Below are positions 20,150-31,104 of a stretch of DNA of 64,000 nt, in pieces. Below the pieces are notes generated by a model. That model saw nothing but the letters and a program-made list of their open reading frames with translations. It did not search any database and was not told where the DNA came from. The stretch's first letter is position 1, and every line of letters starts with the position of its first letter. Both the position numbers and the translations under genes were made by a program. The stretch is from Metabacillus endolithicus (GTDB taxonomy: Bacteria; Bacillota; Bacilli; Bacillales; Bacillaceae). Location of the stretch: NCBI RefSeq assembly GCF_023078335.1, contig NZ_CP095550.1:1116001-1180000 (forward strand), written 5' to 3'.

Positions 20150-20443
20150 TTAAATCAAACCTTTTAACAAATCTTTACCTTCGTCACTTTCGAACCAATT
20201 TCCTCCTTTAAATGATTCAACAGTGGCATAGTTCATAAAATCTCCAACTTTTAATGAAAGAATATCACGCACAACCTCATGTACATAAAGTTCAGGTGTT
20301 TTTTTCCATTTTTTTGTTTTTAGAAATGACCAAAGCTTTTCTTCAGAAACATCCTCATAGCCTAAAATCATAAATTCTTCTAATTTGCTCTTAATTGCAG
20401 GTTTCACATGATGACGGAATTCATCAATTGGCTGCTTATTCAT
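20150..20443 (-). CDS. comN: ComN post-transcriptional regulator
   Basis: A 97-residue cytoplasmic protein of the YrzD/ComN family. In B. subtilis ComN binds the 5' leader of comE mRNA and locates it to the poles with DivIVA, controlling DNA-uptake proteins. The start MNKQPIDEFRHHVKPAIKSK has AAAGGAGTG in front; 19 extra codons upstream are not supported. It lies next to secDF and diverges from spoVB, as in B. subtilis. Confidence 0.85.
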   Translation of the reverse strand: MNKQPIDEFRHHVKPAIKSKLEEFMILGYEDVSEEKLWSFLKTKKWKKTPELYVHEVVRDILSLKVGDFMNYATVESFKGGNWFESDEGKDLLKGLI

Positions 20444-20589
20444 TATTATTACACTCCTTTTACGAGACATTTTAAGGGGTATGTTAAGGAAGTACCACAC
20501 AATCCTATATAACTTGTCATGCTTGGCCTATTGAGTCGCATATAGTAATTGTATAGTATTCCACGTTATTTGAGAAGGCAGGGAGAGAA

Positions 20590-22161
20590 ATGTCAAAGCA
20601 AACGTTTCTAAAAGGAACGCTCATATTAATCTTGGCAGGATTTATAACCCGTGTATTAGGATTTATTAACCGAATAGTTGTTGCCCGTTTCATCGGAGAA
20701 GAAGGGGTTGGTTTATATAACATGGCCGTCCCAACCCTTGTTTTAGCGATTACCATTACACAACTTGGATTACCTGTTGCCATTTCAAAGCTTGTTGCAG
20801 AAGCGGAAGCAAAAGGTGATTCTCGTAAGGTAAAGAAAATACTTGTTGTTTCGTTATCAGTAACCGGAACTCTAAGTATCATTTTCACACCAACTATGAT
20901 GCTTCTCGCACCATTTTTATCTGAGCATGTTTTTACAGATCAACGTACATATTGGCCATTGCTGGCAATTGCCCCCGTAGTTCCGATCGTGGCAATTTCC
21001 TCTGTTATCCGCGGCTACTTTCAAGGACGGCAAAATATGCGACCTGCTGCCATTTCCCAAGTGTTAGAGCAAGTTGTTCGTATTTCGTTGGTTGCAATAT
21101 GTACAAGTGCCTTTTTACCATATGGAATTGAATTTGCCGCAGCTGGCGCAATGATTTCAGCTGTTGTTGGAGAATTGGTTTCACTTATCTACTTGGCAGC
21201 CATGTTTAAAGTGAAAAAGAAAATAAGAATTAGAAGAAAATTCTTTAAATCTGTTAAAAATGGAAAAGAAACATTTAATCAATTAATGGGTATCGCACTT
21301 CCAACAACAGGAAGTCGATTTATCGGATCACTTTCATGGTTCTTTGAACCAATTGTTGTTGCAAACAGCCTTGCTATAGCAGGAGTTGCCACAGCTGTTG
21401 CTACAAAACAATATGGAGGTCTTACAGGATATGCAATACCTTTATTGATGCTGCCTTCATTCATTACATATTCTTTATCTACCTCCCTTGTTCCTGCAAT
21501 AAGTGAGGCAATGGCTAATAATCAGCTAAAGCTCGTTGAACATCGCTTGCAGCAAGCTTTAAGACTCTCACTTGTAAGTGGTGGGTTGGCATGTGTTGTG
21601 TTATATGTTTTTTCGGAACCTTTAATGAGCATCATGTATGGCAGCAGTAAATCTGCTATTTTCGTTCAAGTGATGGCACCATTTTTTATTTTTCATTATT
21701 TCCAAGGACCTTTACAGGCAGTGCTACAAGCTTTAGACTTAGCAAAAGCTGCTATGATTAATAGTTTAATAGGTTCAGCTGTCAAAACAGCTCTTATCTT
21801 CGTATTAGCAACAAGACCTTCTCTCGGTATTATGGGTGCTGCTTTGGCTATCGTCATAGGTATTATGCTTGTTACTCTTTTACATTTTGCAACAGTCATA
21901 AAAGTTGTTCCATTTACAATTCACATTAGAGACTATATTAAGAGTGGAATGACAATGGTCATAGCCGGTGTGACAGGATATTTATTTTACGAAAATGTCG
22001 TAATGGAATTCCCGATCATTTTAAGGTTAATCACATCTTTAACCGTTACCTCACTCATTTATTGCTTCTTACTTTTAGTGTTAAAACTTGTAGAAAAAGA
22101 CGAAATACAACGCATTCCTTTTGTAGGTCATTTTCTTGCTCGATTAATACCAGCAAAATAA
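20590..22161 (+). CDS. spoVB: Stage V sporulation protein B, MOP-family flippase
   Basis: A membrane protein of 523 residues with about 14 helices, of the polysaccharide/lipid flippase (MVF/MOP) family; needed for spore cortex synthesis, probably by flipping a lipid-linked precursor. The start MSKQTFLKGTLILILAGF has GGGAGAG ahead. Typical segments: GFINRIVVARFIGEEGVGLYNMA and YFQGRQNMRPAA. It is the only gene of its transcript and is closed by a terminator. Confidence 0.94.
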   Translation: MSKQTFLKGTLILILAGFITRVLGFINRIVVARFIGEEGVGLYNMAVPTLVLAITITQLGLPVAISKLVAEAEAKGDSRKVKKILVVSLSVTGTLSIIFTPTMMLLAPFLSEHVFTDQRTYWPLLAIAPVVPIVAISSVIRGYFQGRQNMRPAAISQVLEQVVRISLVAICTSAFLPYGIEFAAAGAMISAVVGELVSLIYLAAMFKVKKKIRIRRKFFKSVKNGKETFNQLMGIALPTTGSRFIGSLSWFFEPIVVANSLAIAGVATAVATKQYGGLTGYAIPLLMLPSFITYSLSTSLVPAISEAMANNQLKLVEHRLQQALRLSLVSGGLACVVLYVFSEPLMSIMYGSSKSAIFVQVMAPFFIFHYFQGPLQAVLQALDLAKAAMINSLIGSAVKTALIFVLATRPSLGIMGAALAIVIGIMLVTLLHFATVIKVVPFTIHIRDYIKSGMTMVIAGVTGYLFYENVVMEFPIILRLITSLTVTSLIYCFLLLVLKLVEKDEIQRIPFVGHFLARLIPAK

Positions 22162-22180
22162 AAATATCTTTTCTATTCGT

Positions 22181-22210
22181 GCAATTGAGTTATGCTCAAT
22201 TGCTTTTTTT
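22181..22210 (+). terminator. Terminator after spoVB
   Basis: A 9-bp perfect stem (22181-22189 with 22195-22203), 5-base loop, then seven T. Confidence 0.92.
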
Positions 22211-22214
22211 ACAT

Positions 22215-22246
22215 AAAAAAAGGTGAAAGTCAATGCGACCTCCACC
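22215..22246 (-). terminator. Terminator after yrbG-like gene
   Basis: On the minus strand GGTGGAGGTC pairs fully with GACTTTCACC (two G-U pairs, 5-base loop) and seven T follow. It faces the spoVB terminator. Confidence 0.85.
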
Positions 22247-22250
22247 AACA

Positions 22251-22910
22251 TTAGTTTTTATCTTCGTCCTTCAAATCAATGAAGAAAATGCCTTTTCCAT
22301 ATGTGCATAACGAAATTTGCTTTGTATCTTTATATCCAAGCTTCCGAAGTTGCTGTCTTAACCATAAGTTGTTTTTGTTAATCGTGAGCAAATTCTCATC
22401 TTGAATGTTTCCATCAACAATTAGAGGAAGCTGAAGCTCTGGCTGCTTTTTATTTTTTTTCTGTCTTTCAATGACTGAAAGTTTCCCTGTCGGCTCCAAG
22501 ATAGCAAATTCAACATCTGCAACATTGTTGATGTTTTTATCACGTAGCTGTGTCATCAAATCATCAAAGTTATATCTTTGTGTTCTCATGGCTTGTTCAT
22601 CTACTTTTCCACGATTTATAATAATTGTCGGCTTTCCGTCTAAAATATGCCTGATTTTTTGATTTTTGAGAGATAAATATGCTAATGAAATCTGAATGAT
22701 CATTAGAATCAGCATAGGAATAACTGTATTTATTAATGGGTCACTTGGGGCCTCAATTGCTGTTACTGCCATTTCTGCAATCATGATAAAGACCACTAAG
22801 TCCAATATGCTCAACTCACCAATTTCTCTCTTTCCCATAAGCCTAAAAATAAGAACAATGAGAAAGTAAAGAAATAGGGTGCGAGCCAAGATCGTTATGT
22901 AAAATTCCAC
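22251..22910 (-). CDS. yrbG: DUF421/YetF-family membrane protein (YrbG-like)
   Basis: A 219-residue protein with three N-terminal membrane helices (about 5-25, 35-52, 58-80) and two cytoplasmic YetF domains. The first has RHILDGKPTIIINRGKVD and NFDDLMTQLR, ending in AILEPTGKLSVI, all family hallmarks. YetF-type proteins are induced in sporulating or stressed cells and have no settled function. ATG has a weak AGGAGGCC-like site ahead. It lies downstream of the ArsB/NhaD transporter gene with 77 bp between. Confidence 0.85.
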   Translation of the reverse strand: MEFYITILARTLFLYFLIVLIFRLMGKREIGELSILDLVVFIMIAEMAVTAIEAPSDPLINTVIPMLILMIIQISLAYLSLKNQKIRHILDGKPTIIINRGKVDEQAMRTQRYNFDDLMTQLRDKNINNVADVEFAILEPTGKLSVIERQKKNKKQPELQLPLIVDGNIQDENLLTINKNNLWLRQQLRKLGYKDTKQISLCTYGKGIFFIDLKDEDKN

Positions 22911-22986
22911 TTTTCATGGCCTCCTTTTATCTAATTGCTTAACACTTATTTTGAACGATAACTTAACTTTTATGTAAACATTTCAT

Positions 22987-24279
22987 CTACATCGTAAAGT
23001 TTAGAAGATATCGAAAATAAACGTAAACAGAGGAGATACCAAGTGAGATAATAACGATTGGAAAACCAACTTTAAGAAATTCGATAAAATTGATATGCTC
23101 TTTTTCCTTTGCTGCAAGTCCCGCAACAACTAAATTAGAGCTTGCACCTAATAATGTCCCGTTTCCTCCTAAGCAAGCTCCTAATGCCAAAGACCACCAT
23201 AAAGGATCTAAATTTGTCATTCCGTAATCTTTAAACTCGATAATCATCGGAATCATTGCTGCTACAAAAGGGATATTATCAACAAAACCTGATAAAATAC
23301 CTGTCATCCATAAAATAAGCATTGATGTTTTAGGTAAATCACCCTCTGTGTAAAATACCATTCCACGTGCAAGCTCATCAATAACCCCTACTTCTTCAAG
23401 CCCGCCAATTAACATAAATAATCCTACGAAGAAAAATAATGTTCCCCATTCAACTTGTTTAAAAACCTCATCAGGCTTGTATTCATCGTGAGTAAGCAAT
23501 AATAACAATAATGCCCCTGCTAATGCAACACTCGTAAGATCAATGTGTAAAATAGGATTTAAGACAAAGCCAGCAATAGTCATAAGTAAAACGAAAATGG
23601 ACTTTGGTAACGCCGGTGTTAGTTTTAGATAGTTACTCGCCTTAATCGACGCTAGCTTTTTTTGATCAATCGTGTCAACCTGAAGCTTTGGCCAATAAAT
23701 CGCGATTAAGTAAATCAAAACAACTCCATAGATAATCAACACAATTGGACTTAAATGAGTAATAAAAGCATTGAACGTTAAATGCTCAACTGCTTGACCA
23801 ATCATGATATTTGGAGGATCTCCAATTAGTGTAGCTGTTCCACCAATATTTGAAGCGATAATAATTGTAATTAGATAAGGAATGGCTGGTATATCTAACA
23901 TTCTCACGATTGTAAGGATAATTGGAACAAGTAGAAGCACCATCGTCACATTTGCAAGAAAAGCTGATCCAATAGCTGTTAACGTAGAGATAACAATAAG
24001 AAGTGGAATAGGCCTCCCTTTTACTACTTTAGCCATTATAATTGCTACAAACTCAAATACACCTGTTTGACTTGTAATAATGACAATCAGCATCATCGCG
24101 AATAACAGCGAAATTGTATTCCAATCTATGTACGTAAGAAATGCCTTGTTTATATCATAAATTCCAACAATAAGCATAGCGACTCCACCCAAACCAGCCG
24201 CTAAAGCACGATCAATTTTTTCCGTCATTATAACAAAATAAGTAATAAGAAAGATGATAACTGTTAAAGTGGTAAGCAT
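22987..24279 (-). CDS. ArsB/NhaD-family (ion transporter superfamily) membrane permease
   Basis: A 430-residue permease with about 11-12 helices. ASNIGGTATLIGDPPNIMIG near residue 143 and GACLGGNGTLLGASSNLVVAG near 373 are the paired half-helix signatures of ArsB/NhaD and related anion or Na+/H+ antiporters; FVDNIPFVAAMIPMI lies between. The substrate cannot be told: no arsenic genes are near and the NhaD assignment is family-level only. GGAGGATAAATA precedes the ATG, and a 9-bp inverted repeat lies just upstream. Confidence 0.85.
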   Translation of the reverse strand: MLTTLTVIIFLITYFVIMTEKIDRALAAGLGGVAMLIVGIYDINKAFLTYIDWNTISLLFAMMLIVIITSQTGVFEFVAIIMAKVVKGRPIPLLIVISTLTAIGSAFLANVTMVLLLVPIILTIVRMLDIPAIPYLITIIIASNIGGTATLIGDPPNIMIGQAVEHLTFNAFITHLSPIVLIIYGVVLIYLIAIYWPKLQVDTIDQKKLASIKASNYLKLTPALPKSIFVLLMTIAGFVLNPILHIDLTSVALAGALLLLLLTHDEYKPDEVFKQVEWGTLFFFVGLFMLIGGLEEVGVIDELARGMVFYTEGDLPKTSMLILWMTGILSGFVDNIPFVAAMIPMIIEFKDYGMTNLDPLWWSLALGACLGGNGTLLGASSNLVVAGLAAKEKEHINFIEFLKVGFPIVIISLGISSVYVYFRYLLNFTM

Positions 24280-24295
24280 TATTTATCCTCCTTGA

Positions 24296-24340
24296 TAGTA
24301 AACACCATTTAAAAGCAGCCGGATAACATGATGTTTACTA
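24296..24340. repeat. Perfect 9-bp inverted repeat upstream of the permease
   Basis: TAGTAAACA (24296-24304) and TGTTTACTA (24332-24340) are exact reverse complements separated by 27 bases. The pair sits directly upstream of the permease ribosome site. It could be an operator or a leader hairpin. Confidence 0.55.
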
Positions 24341-24524
24341 CCGAATGAAATAGTACTCAATAAGTAAAAGGATTTTTTTAATCTACAAGCAAGTCCTCTT
24401 TACCATCATATGATGCAAGTCCACTAAAATATTTATAGTCTATTTTTTTATTCTATGAATATTCTTTAATAAGACGAGCTCACAACAAGCTCGGGACTTG
24501 TCTAGAGGGAAAGGGGGATGCTTT

Positions 24525-24911
24525 GTGGAAACAAAACAATGGGGTAAAGCAATCCTTTATGGACTTATCACCATCTTTGTTATGGCTTTAGCCACAAGCC
24601 TAGTATTTTCTTTATTATTAAAGTTTACCGATTTAACAGAATCATCAATTACATGGGTGCTTTTAGGTTTGTCGATTCTGGCCTTATTTATCGGTGGCTT
24701 TGTTGCCGGAGGAAATGGAAAGGAAAAAGGCTGGCTTATCGGAGGGATTACCGCCCTGCTTTTCTCACTCATTATTTTATTGTTTAAATTTCTGGGCCAT
24801 GGTGAAATTTTTACAATGGAAGAACTTATGTATCATGGAGGATTTTTATTAGTAGCAATGCTTGGTGGAATCTTTGGGGTTAACGTGTCTTCATCACGAG
24901 CAGCAAAATAA
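24525..24911 (+). CDS. yrzE: TIGR04086-family membrane protein (YrzE-like)
   Basis: A 128-residue protein with four membrane helices and no known function, conserved upstream of yajC in Bacillus. The start is GTG 24525 because AAAGGGGGA precedes it; the frame is open 9 codons further upstream. Gly-rich GGFVAGGNGKEKGWLIGG between helices 2 and 3 is the family mark. It converges on yajC and shares a terminator with it. Confidence 0.8.
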   Translation: METKQWGKAILYGLITIFVMALATSLVFSLLLKFTDLTESSITWVLLGLSILALFIGGFVAGGNGKEKGWLIGGITALLFSLIILLFKFLGHGEIFTMEELMYHGGFLLVAMLGGIFGVNVSSSRAAK

Positions 24912-24939
24912 AAAACAGGGTTAAATTTATACCCTGTTT
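24911..24939. terminator. Bidirectional terminator between yrzE and yajC
   Basis: A perfect 10-bp stem, AAAACAGGGT with ACCCTGTTTT (24911-24920 with 24930-24939), flanked by T-rich runs in both directions. Confidence 0.9.
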
Positions 24940-24956
24940 TTTTATTATGTACATAA

Positions 24957-25217
24957 TTAGTCTTTTATAACTTCACGTACTGATTTACGATCGAATGTTA
25001 AACGAGTGCCATCTCCTACTTTTAGGACGATTTTGTTTTCGTCAACTGAATCAAGGATACCATGTAGTCCTCCGATCGTCACAATTTTGTCACCCTTTTG
25101 TAGGCTGTTTTGCATTTCACGTACAGCTTTTTGTTGCTTTTGCTGCGGACGAATTAGCAAGAAGTAAAAAATTGCGAACATCAATACTAACGGTAAAACT
25201 GTTCCTAACATTTCCAT
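24957..25217 (-). CDS. yajC: Preprotein translocase subunit YajC
   Basis: An 86-residue single-pass membrane protein (B. subtilis YrbF) that joins SecDF in the Sec translocon. One N-terminal helix (about 5-21) is followed by LIRPQQKQQKAVREM and the small beta-rich domain with GDKIVTIGGLHG, the usual family features. It is the last gene of the queA-tgt-yajC run, 25 bp after tgt. Confidence 0.95.
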   Translation of the reverse strand: MEMLGTVLPLVLMFAIFYFLLIRPQQKQQKAVREMQNSLQKGDKIVTIGGLHGILDSVDENKIVLKVGDGTRLTFDRKSVREVIKD

Positions 25218-25242
25218 TTATTTCACCCCTTTCAAGCAAGTA

Positions 25243-26400
<1,158 letters not shown>

Positions 26401-26442
26401 TTAAATGTAACGCTCTGTTTGTCCTTAAGTAAAGGGACAATA

Positions 26443-27471
26443 TTAGATAATTAGCATAGCATCTCCAAAGCTGAAGAATCGATATTTTTCCTTTACAGCG
26501 GTCTCGTATGCATGCATAACATGGTCTCGTGTTGCTAACGCACTAACAAGCATAATTAATGAAGATTTCGGCAGGTGAAAATTTGTAATCATGCCATCAA
26601 TCCCTTTAAACTCATAGCCAGGATAAATAAATATATTTGTCCAGCCATTTTCAGCTGCAAACTTACCATTATGTTTTGAAGCGATGGTCTCAAGTGTTCT
26701 AGTTGAAGTCGTACCAACAGAGATAATTCTTCCTCCATTTGAACGAACTTCATTTAAAAGAGCAGCCGTTCCATCTGTTACTTGATAAAATTCAGCATGC
26801 ATTTCATGCTCTTCTACTGTTTCAGCACTAACAGGACGGAATGTTCCTAATCCTACGTGCAAAGTGATAAACGCAATATGCACACCTTTGTTTTTGAGCT
26901 CATCGAGAATTTCCTCAGTAAAATGTAAGCCTGCTGTTGGTGCAGCAGCTGAGCCGATTTCCCGTGAAAAAACAGTTTGATATCTTTCGCGGTCATCGAG
27001 TTGCTCTTTAATATATGGTGGTAATGGCATTTCGCCAAGCGCATCTAAAACTTCGTAAAAGATTCCTTCATAGTCAAAGCGTAATAAACGACCACCATGA
27101 TCACTTGAACCAACACAAGTTGCTTTTAAGTTCCCTGCTCCAAAGGTGATAATCGTTCCTTCTTTCACTCTTTTTGCAGGCTTAACAAGTGTTTCCCATA
27201 CATCATCTTCCTGTTGCTTTAACAACAGGATTTCAATACTTGCTCCTGTATCTTCCTTAACTCCAAAAAGTCGGGCCGGCATGACTCTCGTATTGTTAAG
27301 AACAAGACAATCACCCGGATTAATATAATCAACAATGCTCTTAAATGTTTCATGCTGAATGTCTCCGATGTCTTTTTGAAGAACCATTAATCTTGACGCA
27401 TCTCTTTCTTTTAATGGAACTTGTGCAATTAATTCTTCAGGAAGATGAAAATCAAATAATTCTACTTTCAA
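26443..27471 (-). CDS. queA: S-adenosylmethionine:tRNA ribosyltransferase-isomerase QueA
   Basis: Transfers and isomerises the ribosyl part of SAM onto preQ1-modified tRNA to give epoxyqueuosine. The start is taken as TTG 27471 ([19 protein letters not shown]), 6 bases after AGGTG, which gives 342 residues, the B. subtilis length; a GTG 3 codons upstream overlaps that site. Family motifs: [31 protein letters not shown] and [15 protein letters not shown]. It heads queA-tgt-yajC. Confidence 0.95.
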   Translation of the reverse strand: MKVELFDFHLPEELIAQVPLKERDASRLMVLQKDIGDIQHETFKSIVDYINPGDCLVLNNTRVMPARLFGVKEDTGASIEILLLKQQEDDVWETLVKPAKRVKEGTIITFGAGNLKATCVGSSDHGGRLLRFDYEGIFYEVLDALGEMPLPPYIKEQLDDRERYQTVFSREIGSAAAPTAGLHFTEEILDELKNKGVHIAFITLHVGLGTFRPVSAETVEEHEMHAEFYQVTDGTAALLNEVRSNGGRIISVGTTSTRTLETIASKHNGKFAAENGWTNIFIYPGYEFKGIDGMITNFHLPKSSLIMLVSALATRDHVMHAYETAVKEKYRFFSFGDAMLII

Positions 27472-27521
27472 TACATTCACCTAATTTCTAATCTATCTAT
27501 TTACATATTTTTAACTACCCA

Positions 27522-27722
27522 TTACTTAAATCGTCCAAGAAACGAAAAAACTAATGAAAGAACAATACTGATAACAATACAGGTGACAATTGGGAAAAAT
27601 ACCGTTGTATTTCCTTTTTTAAACACAATATCTCCTGGTAGTTTCCCTATAAACTGCATAAAAAATCCGACTATAAGAAGGATTCCACCTATGATCATTA
27701 AAACTTTAGAAAAATCAATCAT
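27522..27722 (-). CDS. yrzS: DUF2905 small membrane protein (YrzS-like)
   Basis: A 66-residue protein with two membrane helices (about 6-24 and 43-62) and the connecting [19 protein letters not shown] loop, which is the DUF2905 signature. Function unknown. Its start overlaps the end of ruvB by 8 bases, so it is translated from the ruvAB message, as in B. subtilis. Confidence 0.85.
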   Translation of the reverse strand: MIDFSKVLMIIGGILLIVGFFMQFIGKLPGDIVFKKGNTTVFFPIVTCIVISIVLSLVFSFLGRFK

Positions 27723-28719
27723 GATGAGGAGCCTCCATTTTAAAATGTTGGTAAACCAGATCAGTTACAATTCTTCCTCTTGGTGTTCGTTGAAGAAAGC
27801 CTATTTGTAATAAATATGGTTCATAAACATCCTCGATTGTATGAGATTCTTCTCCTATTGTTGCCGAAATTGTATCAATTCCAACCGGACCACCACGGAA
27901 TTTTTCAATAATTCCAAGCAAAAGCTTATGATCGATATGATCAAGACCTAATTTATCCACTTGCAATCTCTCAAGTGCGTCTGTTGCCAATTCATTTGTA
28001 ATCGTTTCTACTCCTGTAACTTGAGCAAAGTCTCGAACTCTTCTTAACAAACGATTTGCAATCCTCGGCGTTCCTCTTGATCTTCTTGCCATTTCAACTG
28101 CAGCATTATAATCTAAGCCTATATCTAGTATTTCCGCTGTTCTCTCAATGATGTGGGCAAGCTGGTTTTCATTATAATATTCTAGGCGACTTAATACACC
28201 AAATCGGTCCCGAAGAGGTGCTGTTAATAAGCCTACCCTTGTTGTTGCTCCAATGAGCGTAAATGGAGGTAGATCTAATCGGACGGATCTTGCAGTCGAT
28301 CCTTTTCCAATCACGATATCCAGGCAAAAGTCCTCCATGGCAGGATATAATACTTCTTCGATTGAACGATGTAAACGATGAATTTCATCGATAAACAGAA
28401 CATCTCCTGGCTCCAAAGCGGTTAAAATAGCTGCTAAATCTCCGGGCCTTTCTATCGCTGGACCTGATGTGGTACGAATATTAACCCCCATTTCATTCGC
28501 AATAATAGTTGCCAATGTGGTTTTCCCTAACCCGGGAGGTCCATATAACAGAACATGATCAAGTGTTTCACTTCGCATTTTAGCAGCTTCTATAAATACT
28601 TTTAAGTTTTCTTTTACCTTATCCTGTCCGATATATTGACTTAGTGTTTGAGGTCTTAAACTTTGTTCAAGAGAGGATTCTTGTAAGTCTGCTTCACTTG
28701 AAACAAGACGTTCGTCCAT
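27715..28719 (-). CDS. ruvB: Holliday junction branch-migration helicase RuvB
   Basis: A 334-residue AAA+ motor that drives branch migration with RuvA. Walker A is GPPGLGKTT near residue 60, Walker B is FIDEIHRL, sensor is GATTRVGLL, arginine finger in [12 protein letters not shown]; a winged-helix domain ends the chain ([12 protein letters not shown]). It follows ruvA by 9 bp. Confidence 0.97.
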   Translation of the reverse strand: MDERLVSSEADLQESSLEQSLRPQTLSQYIGQDKVKENLKVFIEAAKMRSETLDHVLLYGPPGLGKTTLATIIANEMGVNIRTTSGPAIERPGDLAAILTALEPGDVLFIDEIHRLHRSIEEVLYPAMEDFCLDIVIGKGSTARSVRLDLPPFTLIGATTRVGLLTAPLRDRFGVLSRLEYYNENQLAHIIERTAEILDIGLDYNAAVEMARRSRGTPRIANRLLRRVRDFAQVTGVETITNELATDALERLQVDKLGLDHIDHKLLLGIIEKFRGGPVGIDTISATIGEESHTIEDVYEPYLLQIGFLQRTPRGRIVTDLVYQHFKMEAPHHD

Positions 28720-28728
28720 GTTATCACC

Positions 28729-29337
28729 TTACTTTAATAGCTTTTGCAAAGCTTTTTTTACATACTGATCAGTTGATAGATTTTCTTGTTGAAGAGAAGG
28801 AGTGATCTTTTTAATTTCACGTTCTGCATATCCTAAAACCTTTAATGCCTCTATAGCTTCATTTAAGGCATGATTTGCAGTTTCAGTTTGCTCTATTTCT
28901 TCATGGTTAAACAAATCTGGTGCATACAGAGCTGCCACATCTCCTAATTTACCTTTTAAATCTAAGATAATTTGACGTGCAGTTTTCTTCCCAACACCTG
29001 GAAATTTCACTAAAAATGTATCATCTTCATTCTCAATTGCTTCTATTACCTGTGAAGGGTTACCTGATGCAAGTATCGCTAAAGCACCTTTCGGCCCAAT
29101 TCCCGTCACATTTAAGAGCTTCATAAATAACGCCTTTTCTTCCCTTGATGGAAATCCATATAAAGCTAATATATCTTCACGCACATGTTGATATGTATAA
29201 ACAACAACTTCCTCTTTACGGCTTTTCGTATAGCTGTAAGGATTCGGGGCATGAATTTGATAGCCTAACCCATGATGATCAATAACAATGTGCTCAGGCG
29301 TAATATCATCAACAAACCCTTTAATAAACTCAATCAT
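28729..29337 (-). CDS. ruvA: Holliday junction DNA-binding protein RuvA
   Basis: A 202-residue junction-binding subunit. OB fold at about 1-65 ([12 protein letters not shown]), two helix-hairpin-helix motifs in the middle ([12 protein letters not shown] and [17 protein letters not shown]), and the RuvB-contacting C-terminal domain ([11 protein letters not shown]). AGGTGAAGAA precedes the ATG. First gene of ruvA-ruvB-yrzS. Confidence 0.97.
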   Translation of the reverse strand: MIEFIKGFVDDITPEHIVIDHHGLGYQIHAPNPYSYTKSRKEEVVVYTYQHVREDILALYGFPSREEKALFMKLLNVTGIGPKGALAILASGNPSQVIEAIENEDDTFLVKFPGVGKKTARQIILDLKGKLGDVAALYAPDLFNHEEIEQTETANHALNEAIEALKVLGYAEREIKKITPSLQQENLSTDQYVKKALQKLLK

Positions 29338-29511
29338 TTCTTCACCTCATTATAACTGTACCTCATTGTATCAAAAAACGTTTCTATTCAGAAGTCATTT
29401 TATTCAATCTCTCAAAAGGGGTACAATTGTTCTCATCATTCTATCTTATCATTTATTATAAGATGTTTGTACGTATTTCTTATTTTAAAAAAGTTTTACT
29501 TATTTCCTTAT

Positions 29512-29553
29512 AGAAAAAGAGCTAACCTAAGAGAAACTCTTTAGATTAGCTCT
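29512..29553 (-). terminator. Terminator after bofC
   Basis: A long stem of about 16 bp with a small mismatch (29518-29533 with 29537-29553) and 3-base loop; on the minus strand it is followed by TTTTTC. Confidence 0.85.
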
Positions 29554-29558
29554 AATTT

Positions 29559-30085
29559 TCATTGTTTTTCGGTTTTTGAATAATACTGAAGGTTTTGTAA
29601 AACTTCTAGATATTGATCTTTAGATTGAATACGAATTCCCTCTTTAAGTTCATCATGTTTTCGACTCTCTAATTTTTCAACATCTAACTGAAAAAATGAT
29701 TGAATCACTTCATTCGTTTTTGGCTTTCCATTGAAGATCGTCAATGTGCCATCACCAGCAATACCAAAATATCCATTTGTCTTTAATAACGGAGAGATAT
29801 CATCAATATTTTTCTGAAAGACAACTCTATCCTCTTCTTGATTTAGCAATTGCCAATCCTTATATTCTGCCCAAAAATCTTTCATTGATAAGATGGTTTC
29901 CTTTGTCACTTCTTCACTGATTTCTCCATCTAAGTATTTTTCTTCAATATAACCTTTACTGTTAAAGGCTCCTGTACACTATGTTCTTCAGCATGAATAG
30001 GCTGTTGATTTACATTTAAAAGACTGATAAACAACATAACTCCTACAAAACTACAAATGGTAAGGATGCGGCTTCGATGAAACAT
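29559..30085 (-). CDS. bofC: BofC, SigK-checkpoint protein, one frameshift
   Basis: A forespore-exported protein which in B. subtilis blocks SpoIVB signalling and so delays pro-SigK processing. The C-terminal frame (TKETILSMKDFWAEYKDW, DDISPLLKTNGYFGI, SFFQLDVEKLES) covers most of the protein. The start of the chain is in another frame: signal peptide from MFHRSRILTICSF to about IHAEE, then LTVKVILKK. The two join at the T-run 29937-29941 (plus strand): one added base gives KKKYLDGEIS, matching the EKVYLDGDVS I recall for BofC. Corrected length is about 175 residues (170 in B. subtilis). A GTG at 30091 is an alternative start. Confidence 0.82.
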
Positions 30086-30177
30086 TCTCACCTATCTCAC
30101 CTCGCTAATGATTATTAAATCATTTTATATTGTGACCATTTATAGAAGTTTTAACCAAAAAATTTTTAATCTAAATC

Positions 30178-30206
30178 AAAAAGAACAAGGAGCAAAGCTC
30201 CTTGTT
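30178..30206 (-). terminator. Terminator after coxA-like gene
   Basis: A perfect 10-bp stem AACAAGGAGC/GCTCCTTGTT (30184-30193 with 30197-30206), 3-base loop, with CTTTTT after it on the minus strand. The gene's stop codon touches the stem. Confidence 0.85.
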
Positions 30207-30919
30207 TAACGGTTATTATTAAAAGGACGTTGAACTGCATCGCCTAAGTCATTCAATAATTCATTAACATCTGTATCAATGACATCTCTGTCTACAGCAT
30301 TTTGAATATCGTTATCGATATTTCGAATGCGTGTAAACGTTCCTTCATCTGTGTAAACTTGAATATTACGTCCGTTTGACATTTTTTGAAGCTCTTTTGT
30401 TACCTTTTGCTTCATATCTTTGTCATTTCGATCATTCGTATCAACCGCAACTAGCACATTGTCATCTGTAACAATGACTCGCGCATCCTCAACGTTGTCC
30501 ATTTTTTCGACGGAGTTTTTCACTTTTTGAGCAATCTCACCATCACCACGGTTATAATACCCCACTTCATTTAAATGGCGGTGATAATTCGCATCTCCAT
30601 GGCTATAACGGTTGTCCCGGACAAGACCGTTATCATTATTACCTAGCGGGACAGTTGGATTGCTCATATTACGGTTATCATACCGATTGTTAACTCGTTG
30701 AAAATAATTTCTATTATTTTCGCCATTCATTCCATCCATCATTTCAGTAACAGGACCTTCGTTATCTGCACCGTTACCTTCATTTGTATAGTATCCCATT
30801 GGCTGAGCTTGATTATTGTTATTGTTTTCTAAGGCACCTTGATTTCCATTACAAGCTGTTAAACCCGTTGTTAACAGTGCAATTGCTGTTAAAGCAGTAG
30901 CTTTTTTACCTTTTGTCAA
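30206..30919 (-). CDS. coxA: YhcN/YlaJ-family sporulation lipoprotein (CoxA-like)
   Basis: A 237-residue secreted lipoprotein. The signal peptide ends in the lipobox LTAC at residues 20-23, so the mature protein starts at Cys23. Residues 25-125 are Asn-rich, low-complexity; the YhcN domain follows (EIAQKVKNSVEKMDNVEDARVIVTDDNVLVAVD, an adhesion-like beta-alpha fold). Its place after safA is that of CoxA (YrbB), a spore cortex protein of B. subtilis; family members fall in the spore membrane or cortex. Confidence 0.82.
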   Translation of the reverse strand: MTKGKKATALTAIALLTTGLTACNGNQGALENNNNNQAQPMGYYTNEGNGADNEGPVTEMMDGMNGENNRNYFQRVNNRYDNRNMSNPTVPLGNNDNGLVRDNRYSHGDANYHRHLNEVGYYNRGDGEIAQKVKNSVEKMDNVEDARVIVTDDNVLVAVDTNDRNDKDMKQKVTKELQKMSNGRNIQVYTDEGTFTRIRNIDNDIQNAVDRDVIDTDVNELLNDLGDAVQRPFNNNR

Positions 30920-31065
30920 ATCAATAACCTCCCCAAGATACTATGTGAGCAAGATGATCGCTCATGTATTATCTTGTACAAGGAAGGAAAAATAAGTCTG
31001 TTAGTTAAAGGTAACTATTTAAAAATATGGTGCTTGAGAAGTAAGGTTTGACTTTAGAAAAATAT

Positions 31066-31095
31066 AAAAAAGCAAGGGTGCTTTCACCCTTGCTT
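31066..31095 (-). terminator. Terminator after safA
   Basis: A perfect 11-bp stem (31070-31080 with 31085-31095), 4-base loop, followed by a T-run on the minus strand (A-run 31066-31071). Confidence 0.9.
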
Positions 31096-31104
31096 TTAAG
31101 CAAA

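Noticed and set aside
24360..24524. Possible riboswitch or leader RNA upstream of yrzE
   Set aside because: Only a short 6-bp hairpin (CGAGCT/AGCTCG) was found; no known riboswitch motif could be recognised.
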